Shown here piece after piece: positions 14,201 through 28,300 of a stretch of DNA of 64,000 bases (position 1 is its first letter; every line of letters starts with the position of its first letter). The notes beneath the pieces were generated by a model. That model saw only the letters and a list, made by a program, of their open reading frames with translations. It was not told the origin of the DNA and searched no databases. The stretch comes from Strongylocentrotus droebachiensis (taxonomy: Eukaryota > Echinodermata > Echinoidea > Camarodonta > Strongylocentrotidae), in assembly GCA_035222895.1 (NCBI GenBank), contig JAVYIG010005275.1:1-64000 (forward strand), written 5' to 3'. The position numbers and the translations under genes are program-made.

Positions 14201-17200
14201 TTTTATTATCATGTGATAACATGCGACCATTACATGTATGTGACTAACATGCGACCATTATGTGACTAAAATGCGACCATTATGTGACTAACATGCGACC
14301 ATTATGTGACTAACATGCGACCATTATGTGACTAACATGCGACCATTATGTGACTGACATGTGACACTTACCTGGTGAACCTGTTCTTTGATATGTCGTT
14401 GTCTGAGCACTCTGTAGATGACATTCTCAGCCTTAGAAGTCTTATCAGTGTTGAGAGCATCCACCAAGGCATCACGCTCAACATCCTTGTGCTAGAGACA
14501 GAACAAATCAAGAGATAAAACCATCAGCAGAGGCAAATCATTTGTAAATGTAAACAAAAATACACATTCTGTACCTGGTTCTTACCCCTTTTTAAGCACA
14601 GATTTAATTTGTGAACAAACATATTAATCAAAAATAATATTGCTAGTGATATTTGTTTGTATCGCAATGTATGGTCAACAAGGAATCTAAAGATCATGAC
14701 GTTTTGTGTGCCGCTGCAACACTACGTCAAGTGATAAAATCTAATGTAAGCAAGCATGTTTTATACTCTACGGGCGGATCTAACGGTCAATCAATTGTAT
14801 CATTAATTGGAACAATTACAGACAAAGCCTTTTGGCTGACGCACACGGGTGCTGAACCAATCAAAGGAAACTATTTACACATGTACGGGTACTTTTACTC
14901 CTTTTCTCCATCAAAACATATTCACCCTCTATCTATCTATCTATTCATCTATCTAACTAGCGATCTATCTATGTACAATGTATATATCTAAGGGTATCTA
15001 CAGTTATCTATCAACAATGTAAGCACATATATATATCAATCCATCCATGTTCATGTATTATTTATCTACATATATTTCAGAGAATTCCTATACTATTCCT
15101 CTTTCAAATCCTTTGTAGAGAAGGAACCCTAACCAGATGAATCTTTTTTTTTTTGGTCCCCTCCATCCATTCATCTCCAATCACAAATCTATCTAAATCC
15201 ATCTTTCTATCCATCAATCTGAGAAAAAAGTTTTCACATTGATGTGTACTTAAAATGTGTTGTAATTTGTAGGTTTATTTCCATTTTCTTTTTGTTTTGT
15301 TTATCATTGTATTTTGTTTGTTATAGTGTTTAGAGACTTCGGTGGCAAGCGCTTTATAAGCACAGTTTTAATATTATTATATCTGATAAACAGGTAAATT
15401 GTATTTAAAGGTTCATTAGGTACAAGTCTCATTGAGAAACAAGGGAAACAAAGTGTGGTCTCTATAGAGAGGTAGACCTTTCCATATTAAAGCAGGAATG
15501 CACTACCTGTAGCTACTTGTGCCCTCTATATAGCCAACAATGCCTAATTGGTACCAGTTGGTCATCCATGGTCCCCTTTTTCTTATGTTACTTGAGAGCT
15601 GATTTGATGAGATAACCACCTGCCAGTGACCTCGCAGGGAGGTATATTCCCCACTGACCAAACTAGTGCAGAGAGGCTTTAAAGAAAGTTTGACTGTACC
15701 TGCTTGTCGGCGAGTTCATCCCTCTCAGCTCTCTGCTTGAGTAGTTCTTGTTTCATCTCAGCTGAGTGCATCTGCTTCAAGCTCTCACCCTTCTGTTCTT
15801 TCCTCTTAGCGATGCGCTCGGCGATGGCTGCCCTCTGACGATTCTTCTCCTCGTCCATGCTCTGGGACAGGTGCTCCATCTGGAAGATTGGATTAGATAG
15901 ATTAGATTAGATTAGATTGATTAGATTAGATTAGATTATGAGACTAAGCTAGAATTGGAAGGATGCATGTTGCTGTTTTTTCTTTGAGTGTGGATACCCA
16001 TCTAAATATTTCAAAGAAATTATACAAGATAACATATGATTCTACAAGTTTACATTAGATTAGATTAGTTTATATTAGATTAAGTTAGAGTAAAGTAGAA
16101 TAGGTAGGTGACATGGGATTAGATTAGAAAGTTGCCTTCTGACAATTCTTGTTTTACTTCTTTTGTGAACTAAACATTTTGCAAAATGGACAAAGACAGC
16201 TATTTTAGCAGGAAGAAAGTTTTGAAAATTCCACGAATGAAATATTTGTTGTAATTCAATCCTTTTCCAGCATAAAGCTACTACTTAAATTTTCCTAGGT
16301 CAGTTGCTAAGTTTGCAGAAATGTCTGGTTTGATAGTATGGGAATATACTGTAAACATCTTCTAAGTTTTTCATCTATCAAAATGTTCTACCTCTTTCTG
16401 ATGTTTTTCAATCATCTCCTTGGACTGATCCTTGTTGAGTTGCTTTCCCTTGAGCAGCATCTCCTTCTCAAACGCTTGCTGTTTCCTTGACAGCACCTCA
16501 CCCTTCTGTTCCTCCAGCTGGCCCGCTACGGCTCCCTCCAGACGGGCCTTCTCCTCCGCCAGCTCCTTGGTGGAGCGCTTGAGCTCCATCTGCTGGCTGA
16601 TCTCAAGGGCCTCCTGCCGGTGCTGCTGGTTCTCCTGTAGGGATCCAGGAATGGGGTGGGGACATTGTTAAATCAAGTTCAAAGAATCATTCTAGAAATA
16701 GCTCTAAGGTTCTTTGAAGCTTACAGAGGTTTATCAGTAGGAAATTACAAAGTTACCCTTGACGCTTGGCTGGAGATGTGAAGGTTGAGGATTCAAATCC
16801 TGACACGGAACTAATATCCTTTGGCAAGATATTAGTAGGGATCCAGGAATGGAGTGGGCAGTGGGGACATTGTTAAATCAATCAATCAATTAGCTCTTTG
16901 ACTTCTTTGAAGCTTAAAGAGGTTTATCAGTAGGAAATTACATGGCCTGGCAGCACTCAAGAAGAATGTATGGACAAATTTACATGTACTACCCCTGTCA
17001 TGGATAATTTAATCTACTTTTTCTAAAGGCATTAGATAAACTGGGAATTGGGTCAACTGGAAATCATATTACTTGAGCAATAGTCTAAAATGGGTAGTAG
17101 AATTATTGGAGATTAGACCAAATGGAAATTAAACCAAATAACTTAGCATAAATGGCCATTGGACAGCATGATAACTAGACAACATGATTATTAGACCATG

Positions 17201-19930
17201 TACATGTAGATATAGTAGACGGGCTGGGTGTAGACCATATGGGAATAGACCGAATGGGTAGTAGACCAACTGGTTGTAGACCAAATGGCAATTAACAATT
17301 AAATCATAAATGTCACACATGTAATTCAAAAGAAGTATTCTGTAGAACAACCAAAAAGGAAAAACTTGCCAGGAGTTTGTTTTTCTTGAAGGCTGCCTCC
17401 TCATCATTGGCGCGGTCATGGACATCAGTAAGAGCGTCTTGCCCCTCATCATTGCCTCCCAGGACCTAACAAAATGAGAAGAAGATTACAATTAAGATAT
17501 GAGGTGATGAATGTTACAAAAGCTAAATGAATGTATACAAATAAAGAACTTCTCAGTCCATCTCTTTCTTTCTACCTCTCCCCCCCCCCCCAATTAAGAT
17601 ATGAGGTGATGAATGTTACAAAAGCTAAATGCAGGCCTTAAATTTCGTCATTTTTAGGGCAAGGCCAGTTTGGCCTTGAGTACCTAATATTTTTAAGGGC
17701 ACCAAGGCCAAAATATTTTTACAAAAAGGGCATCGAGGCCAAAATATTTTACAAAAAGGGCATCGAGTATGAGGCCAAAAAAATTGATTCTATTTTTGTT
17801 AGATGTCATGTGTATTTTACGAAACTTGTGCGGGATCAATTCCCATGACTTTTAGCACCAGCTTCTTCACAGAATGTATAGAGGTCTACGGTACATACAA
17901 ACAAGGCGGCTGCCCGCAAGCCTTAGATTTAGCAGCCAGGAGCAAGGGGCAATTTTTTTTTTAAGTAGCCCCTTGCCCACGGGAATTTACCAGAGCAAGG
18001 GGCAATTTTCCCAAAACAGATAGGCCCCTTATCTAATCATAAGTTCAAAGAGAGTCTACAATGTTAATTTCATAATGTGAATAGAACGATCAATTTAATA
18101 ACTTTTTAATCTTAACAATATGAACAGGAAAGATTGATTAAAAACATCAAACTTGCACATTAAACAGTATTTTAAAGTAACTAAAAATATTGATGAGCAA
18201 ATGAATAAATAAATTGTCAATTTCACAAACATCGAAAGTCAGAAGGACTTGGCAAGTTTACCGGGCCGGGTATCCCAAATCGAAATCGCACCTCACACAC
18301 AAACCTTCCGCCACACTCTCGGTAGTAGGAGCAAATTTGAAGAAATTATCTTTTTAACTGTTGTATAGAAAGGTCTAACTTAGATAGGCCTAACTAATGA
18401 AATAAGAGGTAAAAATGTCCTTAGACATTCGACAGCTGAAAGTGACACGCTCAGCTCAGTTGCGTAACGTGCGTTCACGAAACCAAAATCGTGCCTCGCA
18501 CACACACTCTCGCCACTTTTGGTGGGAAGCTGTCGGGCTGGAAGTTTGCCAGCGAAACCGATGCACCCTCGGAGATTCGCAGCGCTTAATTTTACCGGGA
18601 CTCGAAACGTTCGTCTTGGGAAGCTGGCGGGGTAGCTTTTTGAAGCTAGGTCGGCTGGTGGCAAAATGAGAGTAACTACGATCGAGAACATCGTAGGTGT
18701 TCTTAACTTATTAATAAGATAATTCTAAATTCTATTTGAGATAAAATAATAAACTAGACCTACAAACAAACCTCGACAGATCTCTAATGAATATTTGAAT
18801 GCTTGTTTATTTCTCCATTTGACGATTTGTTTTCTTGATCCTGGCCTTCAATTTGTACGTGTACGTGCGTGCGTCAACAGCATGCTTATATCAAGCGATC
18901 GCATGATCGTACGTACGTGCGCTAAAGCGCTAGCGCATTGCCTATATAATAACAAAGGGCGCATTTTCACGGCACTTGCGCCTTATTAAAGCACTAAATA
19001 CGAAGCTAGAAGAGAGCTCGTGGGCGGCAAACTGTTCGTGATTCGTGTATTTTTACTGTTCTAATAATTTATGGGCGCATTTTCACAGAAAAGTTTTAGA
19101 TGATTATGGGCGCAATTGGTGGTTTTATGAGCGCAAATTTCAAAAAAAGGGCACGTCCAGTTGAAAAAAAAGGCACGTCGGCCAGTTTGAAAAAAAGGGC
19201 ACGGCCTTTTTGGCCGTGAATTTATCTTTTTTTGGGAGGGCACCACGGCCAGTCATAGGGGCATCGACGGCCTGGCCGTCGATGGCCGTCGATTAATTTA
19301 AGGCCTGTAAATGAATGTATACAAATAAAGAACTTCTCAGTCCATCTCTTTCTTTCTACCCCCCCCCCCCCTCCCCCCCCCCCCCCCCCCCTCTGTCTCT
19401 GGAACTATCCATTTATTATTATAATTTTTGTTAGATTTCAATACTCTATATGACCACCTTTCTTGGTTTCTTTCTAAAAAAAATTCCCCCGGTTTGTCTC
19501 TCTTTCTCAATTTCTCACTCTAAAAACTGTCTTTTGTTTACTTCCTCACTTACATCTTTCTTTCAATCTTCTCTCTATCTCTTATTCTTTCTTTAGCTAA
19601 ATTCTAAGTATCCCACTCTCTACTTCACTTTCTCTATACTTTTATCTCTCTGTCCTGTACTCGTCCTACATGTGGTTTCTAGGTAGTTCTTTTCTTTTCT
19701 CCCGGTCATGTATCCTTGCTCTGTCACTCTTTCAATAACTTTCTCTTCTTTCCCTCTCTTCCTCTTAATCTCTCTCTCTCTCTCCCTCTTTCTCTTTCTC
19801 GCATTCTCTCTCTACTCTCTATCTCTCTTTCTCCCTCTTTATCTCACTCTCTATCTCTCTTCCTCTCTTTCTCTCATTCTCCCTCTCTCTCTATCTCTCA
19901 TTAACTCTCTCTCTCTTCATCTTTCTCTCT

Positions 19931-19963
<33 letters not shown>

Positions 19964-21987
19964 AACTCTCTCTCTCTCTTCATACTCTCATCATTCTTCT
20001 CACCTGTTGTTTGCTGAGATGCTCCAGTTCCTTAGAGACCGTTTCCTCCTTCAAAAGCTCCTCCTTCAGTCTCTTCCTGGCAGCGAGCTTAGCCATGAGA
20101 TGATCTCTCTGATCCTGTCTAGATTCATCCAGCTTCTCCTGGCTGCTCTCCTTGATCTCCCTGTACGCCTCTAGGAGCTTCTCTTTCTCCTCTTCGGTCA
20201 GATCATCAGCCTCATCAGCAAGAATTTGCTGCAGGAGCAAAGGACAATAATAATGATAATATTGGATATTTATAAAGCGCACATATCCACCATGCATGGT
20301 GCTCAAGTTGCTCCAACTATTACCCCGGCTCTGCTAGGCAGCCAATTTCGGCGCTCACAGCATTCAAGGAATTCCTTCCTACCGGTAACCATTTAACACC
20401 TGGGTTGAGAGTGGCAAATGTACATATGTAGATTAATATCTTCTCAAAGGACATTAGAGCCGTAGCGGGACTCGAACCGCGGACCCTGTGATCCAAAGTC
20501 CAACAACTTATCCACTAGACCACAACACCTCTACATGAACCCTTCATCCTGTTTGTGTTAGGCATTTACCACCATCGTTTTGAAGACAACCATTCAACGT
20601 GTGTGTGTGTAATTGGGTTTTTTACAGACGTGTATCAATCAGATATGATTATTTATGTCTGGGGACCGACCTTTAACGTTACCATCCAAAGTTTCGAAAC
20701 CGGGGTGACCTGAGCCAGTTTGTAGGCAAAGACAGAGAGCTGACCAAGTGAACGTGCCGCTAGACAAACTCACATCTCCCTATTTGTTTGTGTTAGGCAT
20801 TTTATACCATCGTTTAGACAACATTCTGAAAGTAAACCATGCAACATGGTTTCTTCTCCTTTAATAATTATAATATCAAAAGGCTTTTCTCTTGTAGGGC
20901 ACAAGGGTGCATCACACTCGCCTTGAGAAGATTTAACTCATGGTGCTGACCAGTGATATGCTCTTCTGCTAGTGAGACATAACCCTTGTATCCCAGTGAA
21001 GGCCATGCACTAATACAGTCAAACCTGTCTATAAAGATCACACAAGGGAGACCAGGGGGGATTTCACAAAACTTGTCATCAGTGACAAATGACAGTTTAT
21101 GTTATAAGCTACTGAAATCCTTGCTTCTGATTGGGTTATCAGCAGATTTGTCACTGATTTTTGTAATTTGACATTGCAAAAAGGCTTAGTGAAACGCCCC
21201 CCAGAAAGTGGTCTTTATGTACAGGTACATGTACCTATAGTACATGTTTCAATGAGAAACCATTTTCAAGGGAAACAAAAAATGTGGTCTTTGTAGACAG
21301 GCGGTCTTTTTATAGAGGTGGTCACTAAAGCAGGTTTGACTGCATATCATTATTTCAATACTGACCCTGTATCCCAGTCAAGGCCATTTACTAGTACAGC
21401 TTATCATTGAAACATGTACTATAGGCACCTGTCTACAAAGACCACTTTTCTTGTCTCCATTGGGTGGTCTTTATAGACAGGTTTCACTGTATTATGATTG
21501 TATTTCAGTACTGACCTGGATGGCTTCCTCCACCTCCTTGAATTGTTTCTGCTTGTCCATATCTGTGAGGACCTCCATAGCAGCGCTGATTCCACGGGTA
21601 CCATCAGTGTCCTCTTGAGCCGCATCAGCTGAAATACATCATCATAACAGAATATATTATGTTTTGAATTCATCTAATCTGATTCTCAATAAATGTAATC
21701 TAAATATGGTATTTTAGGCTTCTGTTTTATTCTTGCGTTTTACTCTGATGAGTGCAAGACAAAAAGCTTAAGTATGGCTCTTTTCAACGCGATTCTCCGA
21801 TTTGGTAGTACCAATCATCTTTAAAAAAAATGATATTAGCCAGTGAGGGGGTTACCATTGGTTCTGCAATCTGTAACATTCTCTTCTGAAATTCTTCCTT
21901 TTTATCCTTAATTACATCATCACCATCTCCAACCTCCAGATTATCATCATCCCCACCATCATCAACATCAACAACATCAGCATCATC

Positions 21988-22018
<31 letters not shown>

Positions 22019-22286
22019 CCATAACGATCATAACCACCATTACATTCATCATCATTACCATCATCATCATCATCATCATTACCATCATCATCATCATCAT
22101 CAACACCATCATTAAAGCCCCACTGTCCTACTTGCTCCCTCTATGTAGAAAACTTCCCCAATCGGTGCCTGTTGGTCCACCATGATCCTCTATTTCTTAT
22201 GTTATTTGAGAGCTGAATTGACCTGTCAGTGACCTCGCTGTGTGGTCTAATCCCTCCTGGCCAAACTAGTGCAGATAAGCTTTAAC

Positions 22287-22318
<32 letters not shown>

Positions 22319-25300
22319 CATCATCAAAATCATCATCATCATCATCATCATAACCATCATTATCATCATCATCATCATTATCATCATCATCATAACCCTC
22401 ATCAGTACATTCATCATTACCACCATCTTCATCATCATCTTCATCATCATCACCATTCTCTTCCTCCTCCTCATCATCATTAATACCATCATCATTACCA
22501 TCATCAACATTATCAACACCACCGACATCATCAACACCACCATCATCCTCGTCCACCTCCTCCACCTCCTCATCATCTCTAACTCACCTGCAAGGTACTC
22601 CAATGCGATGGTACTTTCTGGGTCCAGACCAGCTGGTAGGAGGTCTTTGGCAGTCCTGGTCGCTCGTCTTCCTTTCATTCTGTTCTTCATCTTGTCTTTC
22701 ATGTTGGAGTTGGTCTTCGTGTTCGTCGACGCATTCTACATCGCAACAACAAAAGTGATAATAGTAGGTTACAATGTTATACAACTTTTATGTAACTATT
22801 CACTACATGTATACTCCGGTTAATGTAGTGAAAAATTCATTGTGCGTACAGCAGATGGGTGCAAATGGAAGCCAGAAGAATGGACATTTCAATTCTGACG
22901 GTTCTTTGGCTACACAAATATAAACTAAACAAAAATGTATTCAAAAGCCTTCCTACTCATGGTTTCTTTACAGCCATTAATGGTATACACAAAGTTGTAT
23001 TTAGGCTATCATTTTCTCCAACTTTACAAAGTCTTATATCGTTAAATTTGTCAGGTTGTAATAATATTTCACCTTCTTGAACCAAAAGGGCGGTAACTCA
23101 TAAACCGTTACACAGTGTTAATGCTCTTCTAGCTCTGAACCAAAAGCTTCTCATTTTAATGAAAATTACAGTTGATTAATCCTCCTGAGACTACTCCTAA
23201 GATTGCAGGAAGAACAGTATAAATACTGATGAGGCTACCTTGGGTAAACAAGACACATTACTATTATGTTTATTATTGTCAACGTTATTATAACTATTAT
23301 GAAGAGAACAGTAAAGATTCTTGAGGATCCTTGTCCTTACCGACTGCATGTTATCAATGATGGCAGCCATTTTAGGTCTGTTGCTCAGGTTGAATCGTCT
23401 CATCCTTTCCTCCATGTCTTCATCAAATCCATTGTTCCTCTTCTCCTCATTCTACAAGAAAAACAATATGCAGAGAAAACTTGCTTAGCGTTGAAAATAT
23501 TTTGGGAACTTCAAGTACATGTATGTATGTGGGGAGGCGCGATGGCTCAGTGGTAGAGCAGTGGTCTTGTAACCGGGAGGTCCCTGGTTCAAACGCAAGT
23601 CGATGCACATGTGCCCTTTTGTAAGGCGTTAATACTCATTACCAAGTCCCTCAAAGAGGACTTAAGCCATCGGTCCCCTGGTTGTTTACGAACAAGCATA
23701 TACTGTACATAGTGACTTTCTTAGCAGTCAGGTAAAACAATCACTAAAGCTCGATCATCATCAAAGTATCATCACAATTTGCATCTTCACCATCATCAGT
23801 GGCAAAAACAATTATCAATAATTCATCCCCAACCATCACCAGTCATGTTAAACAATCATCATCATCATCATCATTAAGTAAACTGCTTCCAAACAAATAT
23901 TTATGCATCTATGCTTTGCAAATACATTGCATATTCTATCACACCACGTCTGGCTGTCAATTTTTGTTCTTCTACATGTACTTCTGCCATGGCGACATTT
24001 ATATGTAGTCTTAGCATTACAAGATTATGTAACGGTTTCCAGTGCAAGATTAAGCTATACGGTGTTAACAGGGTTGTCGCTGAGCTAATGAAAACCCGGA
24101 AATAAGTGATTTTGCAAAGCTACTATGTTGCACAAAGCAATCCTTCCCTCAATTGGGGTCTATCCAGGATTTTGTTTAGAATCTGAGACAAAGCAACCAA
24201 AGTGTTAAACCTACCTCAAGATCATCTTCAAGATAAGACTGTTGAAGCTCAGCAATGAGTTTGTTCTGTTGGAGCATAAGAAGTCTCTGAAGCTTGGCTT
24301 GTTGGTCCTCATCCTCTTGAGTCATCTCAGGAACAATGTCCTCACTCAGACCCTCCTGCTTGGCCTCCAACAGGTGTTTACTGGAGAAGATAAAACAAGG
24401 AGAACATTCAAATCAAAATTAAGTTCCAAATTTATTTTGTTTCACATTTCACAAAAAGAATTCACATATGGACAAAATTAGAACATAATATGAAATGCTA
24501 AAAAGTGTCACATTATATAATCAATTCTTTGAAAAGACGTCGAAATTAATTGTATTCAATAGTAGGTTATATAGGGTGAAATGTGAGGAACCTATTGAAA
24601 AGCTCAGCTTGTAAATTATAGGTTCCCATAAATAAAACTAACATTTGATTGAAGTGGTTGCAATGGAGAATGCCTTAAGATAAGATGATATACAAAGTGA
24701 AACAAGCAAAAATAGCAAATACAGCAAACAAATTAATTTGTTACCAAAGAAATGTCACGTTAGTCACTTTAAAATATTGAGGTCATTGAAAGAGGTCATT
24801 GATCAAGGTCACTTGAGCAAAACAGACAGACAATGATGAGTAAGTTATTTACCTGTGTAGGTCCTTCTTCTTGCGTGATCTCTTCTCACCAAGTTTCTTC
24901 CTAAGACTCTCCAACTGCTTCTGTTTGTCAGCTTCGATTCCAGATGACACCTTGGTCGACTACAAACAAAAACACACAAATAAGATGAATTGTACCTTTA
25001 TCAGAGCCCTCTCTGTCGCCACTTGAAAATTTTAGAACAGTCTCCCTCTCCATATCCAAAATGCTCTATCCCTACACATCTTCAAAACCATGCTAAAAAC
25101 CCACATATTCTAATACCTCTATGCAATTCACTTTACAAAAAAAAAAACTATGCCTTAACCCTATCTTAACTGGGGGGGGGTCAATTTGACCCCCCCCTGT
25201 AGAAATTTCGCGACTACTCCGAAACCGCGGCAGATATAACATTTTCCTTTCATGACTTTTTACTTTCGAGTCTTACGCATCTTTTAAAACAATTTTTTTG

Positions 25301-28300
25301 AAAATCGGACCTACGGTTACAAGGTCACGTGACCTTTTGTCTTTGCATGTCAGCCCCAAAATCGCTCATTTTCGTGATTTGTGTACAAAACATATGTAAA
25401 AGTCATTTTTCCTAAAAATAGATAAAACATTGGTTATTCAGTCTTGTTTAAAGTTTAGATGTTTGTTTTGGGGTCAAAATAGTGGAATTGTAGTTATAAA
25501 TGAAACAAAACAACAAAAACAATAAAATACATAAGTTAAAAAAACAATGAAATACATAAGAAATTATAAAAACAAGAGATAACATAAGGAATAACCTAGC
25601 TCTTCCAATTTTTTGTGTTATATTATTATTCCAAATGGTCTAATTAATATATGTAGTGAAAAAGAATACTTAAATATGAATAGTCTATGATTTATGGGCA
25701 GAAATGTGAATTTTAAGACCTTATTTGCAAAAATTATCATAAATATGCAAATGAGTGAATTTTTAAAAAATTTGAAATTACCATAGTATTTTATACACTT
25801 CACTTGACATGCATGCAAATTTTCGCGGCGATCGGCGGTGAAACGGCCGAGATCTTAGGGGGGGGGTCAAATTGACCCCCCCCCCCAGTAAAAACCTGGT
25901 CTGAAATAGCCCAGTTAAGATAGGGTTAAACTTGAAGTTCATATACAGTATTTTATATCATGTACTATGTCACATTGTAATTTTCGTGCTGTTGTCCTGT
26001 TGTAAATCTGTCCGAATATCATCTAAACTGTTTACTGTGAGCAGGTATTGGACCTTTATAAACATGTTTATCATTTCTTTACTTTTTCCTTTCAATAAAT
26101 AACTAACACAAAATTGCACATATATTGAATTCAGACTCTTTTTGCAAGCCACACAACAACACTATGATGACTCCTGCATTACAGCTTTATGATGATGGAA
26201 CTTACTTGTAAGATGAAGTCTTCCAGGAGTTTCTCCTTTTCCTGTTCCGTCTTGGCGCCTTTGAGTTTAGCTCTGAGCTCCTCCTTTGTGATCTTAATCT
26301 TCTCTTCTTTCTGCTCCTCGTGAGTCTGAAAAGATAGATTGGAATATAATGAACAGCCCATCAGAAAGATAAATAATGCTAACATGTATTCAACAAAGTT
26401 CTTTCCTCTTTATACTTCTATGTTGTACTTGTTTTGTCTTCAAAGGGTGCATACTGGTATCTCAGATGTGACATGGTAACTATCCTACCCCCCAAAAAAG
26501 AAAGAAAGAAAAAAGTTTACTTCTCTCAGTTCTTCTTAATTTACACTTCCAGCATCTGCATCTCAACCATTATCTCTGTCATCTCCCTCGTACCTTTCTC
26601 CCGCTGTCTCTTGCTTTATATTTCTCTTCTCCATGTTTCTTTTTTGTTTTCTTTCTTTCTTTGTCTGAATCTATCTTTCTATCTTACCTTAATGATGGCA
26701 TTAATAGAATTGATCTCTTACCTACTCAAGTGTTCTTCCAGCTTCACACTCTCCAGCATCTGTCTTTCAACCATTGTCTCTGCCATCTACCTCCTCCCTC
26801 ATCTCCCTCATCTCCCCTCTCTCTCTCTCTCTCTCTCGCTTTATATTTATCTTCTCCATGTCTGTCTCTTTTTGTTTTCTCTCTCTCTGTCTGAATCTAT
26901 CTCTCTATCTTACCTTAATGATGTCTTGGCCATTTCCGTCTTGCTCTCTCTCCCTCTCTCTCCCTCTCTCTCTCCGTCTCTCCCTCCCTCTCACTAAATC
27001 ATTATCAATCTCTCTATCTTACCTTAATGATGGCATTGATGGACTTCATCTCTTCTCCTCTCAATTCTTCTTCCAGCTTCACACACTCCAGTGTCTGTCT
27101 CTCGACGAGGGTCTTGGCCATCTCTGTCTTGCTTTCCTCTGTTAGCGACTGTAAGGTATCCTGAACGACCAGCTTGCTTCGGATGTCATGAGAGCTCACA
27201 GCTGCCACACAAAAAAAGAGAACAAGGAAATTGATTTCAAGGCGTTGTATTTCAAAAATATATGAACAGAGTTGTTACAGTGTTGCCAATTTGTGTTTCA
27301 ATGATGACAACTTCATGAATTCATAACTTTCCTAATTCTAATTGGATTTTGCTCAAACTTTCACTGATCCATGTTTGTCCTATTTTTCTGCTCCCATGAA
27401 AACAAATGAATATCAGAAGGGACTTTCCCTTTAATTTCTCTGAGTGACAGAGATATGAAGGTCATTGAGTCAGACTGTTAACCAATTACAAACTTGTCTT
27501 CACACACATTCGTTTCAAATTGCTTTTGATGATTAACTTACTCTGTTCACATTGATGTATATTTCATATGTATTGTAATTTGTAGGTTTATTTGCATTTT
27601 CTTTTGTTTAATATGTAGTAGTTTATCATTGTATTTAGTTCGTTATAGCACTTAGAGACTTCGGTGGTAAGCGCTTTATAAGCACCGTTTTTATCATTAT
27701 TATTATCGCGTCTAACCTGCTGTATGAGGCCTTGAGTCAGGAGCGGCTTGGAGTAGAGTGACATTCATCCTGCCTCCAGACTGACCTGGTGGTACGTAGC
27801 CCTGCTGCTGGGTGACATTGACGCCATAGCTGGCCCCCTGCGTGATGCTGCGGTTGATGATGCTGTTTGCACCTCCCACCTAGAGAGAGATAACAATCAT
27901 TGAATGGCGCAATAAATTTGGAATTTTGGACCTGTTTTTTTAAGCCATCAATGTCTAATCCTTCATTAATGTTTATGTCTACACAAGGGACTGGAACCAT
28001 ATAGGCAGATTTTGTCTGGGGCAGTGTGTTTTTTGTTTTGTTTCTTTGTTCTGTATATAAAAAATAAGAATAATTAAGATCGTCAAATGTAATTTACTAA
28101 ATTCTCAACAGACTTTCAAACGTTTCACAAATCTTCTCAAAGATTCTTGACATAGTTTCTTGCAAGCAAAGGCAGAGTAAATGATGCATTATTCTACTAT
28201 GCACCCTCTCAAAGATACCTGAACAAAGAAAGATTACTGAGAAGAAGATTATTTAATTTTATGATTACGCATAAAATCCTACAAATTTGCTGACACAATT

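Noticed and set aside
14653-14991. Plus-strand open frame of 112 codons as a gene
   Set aside because: Its second half is a (CTAT)n-like repeat, and no splice sites, homologous motif or codon bias support the first half.
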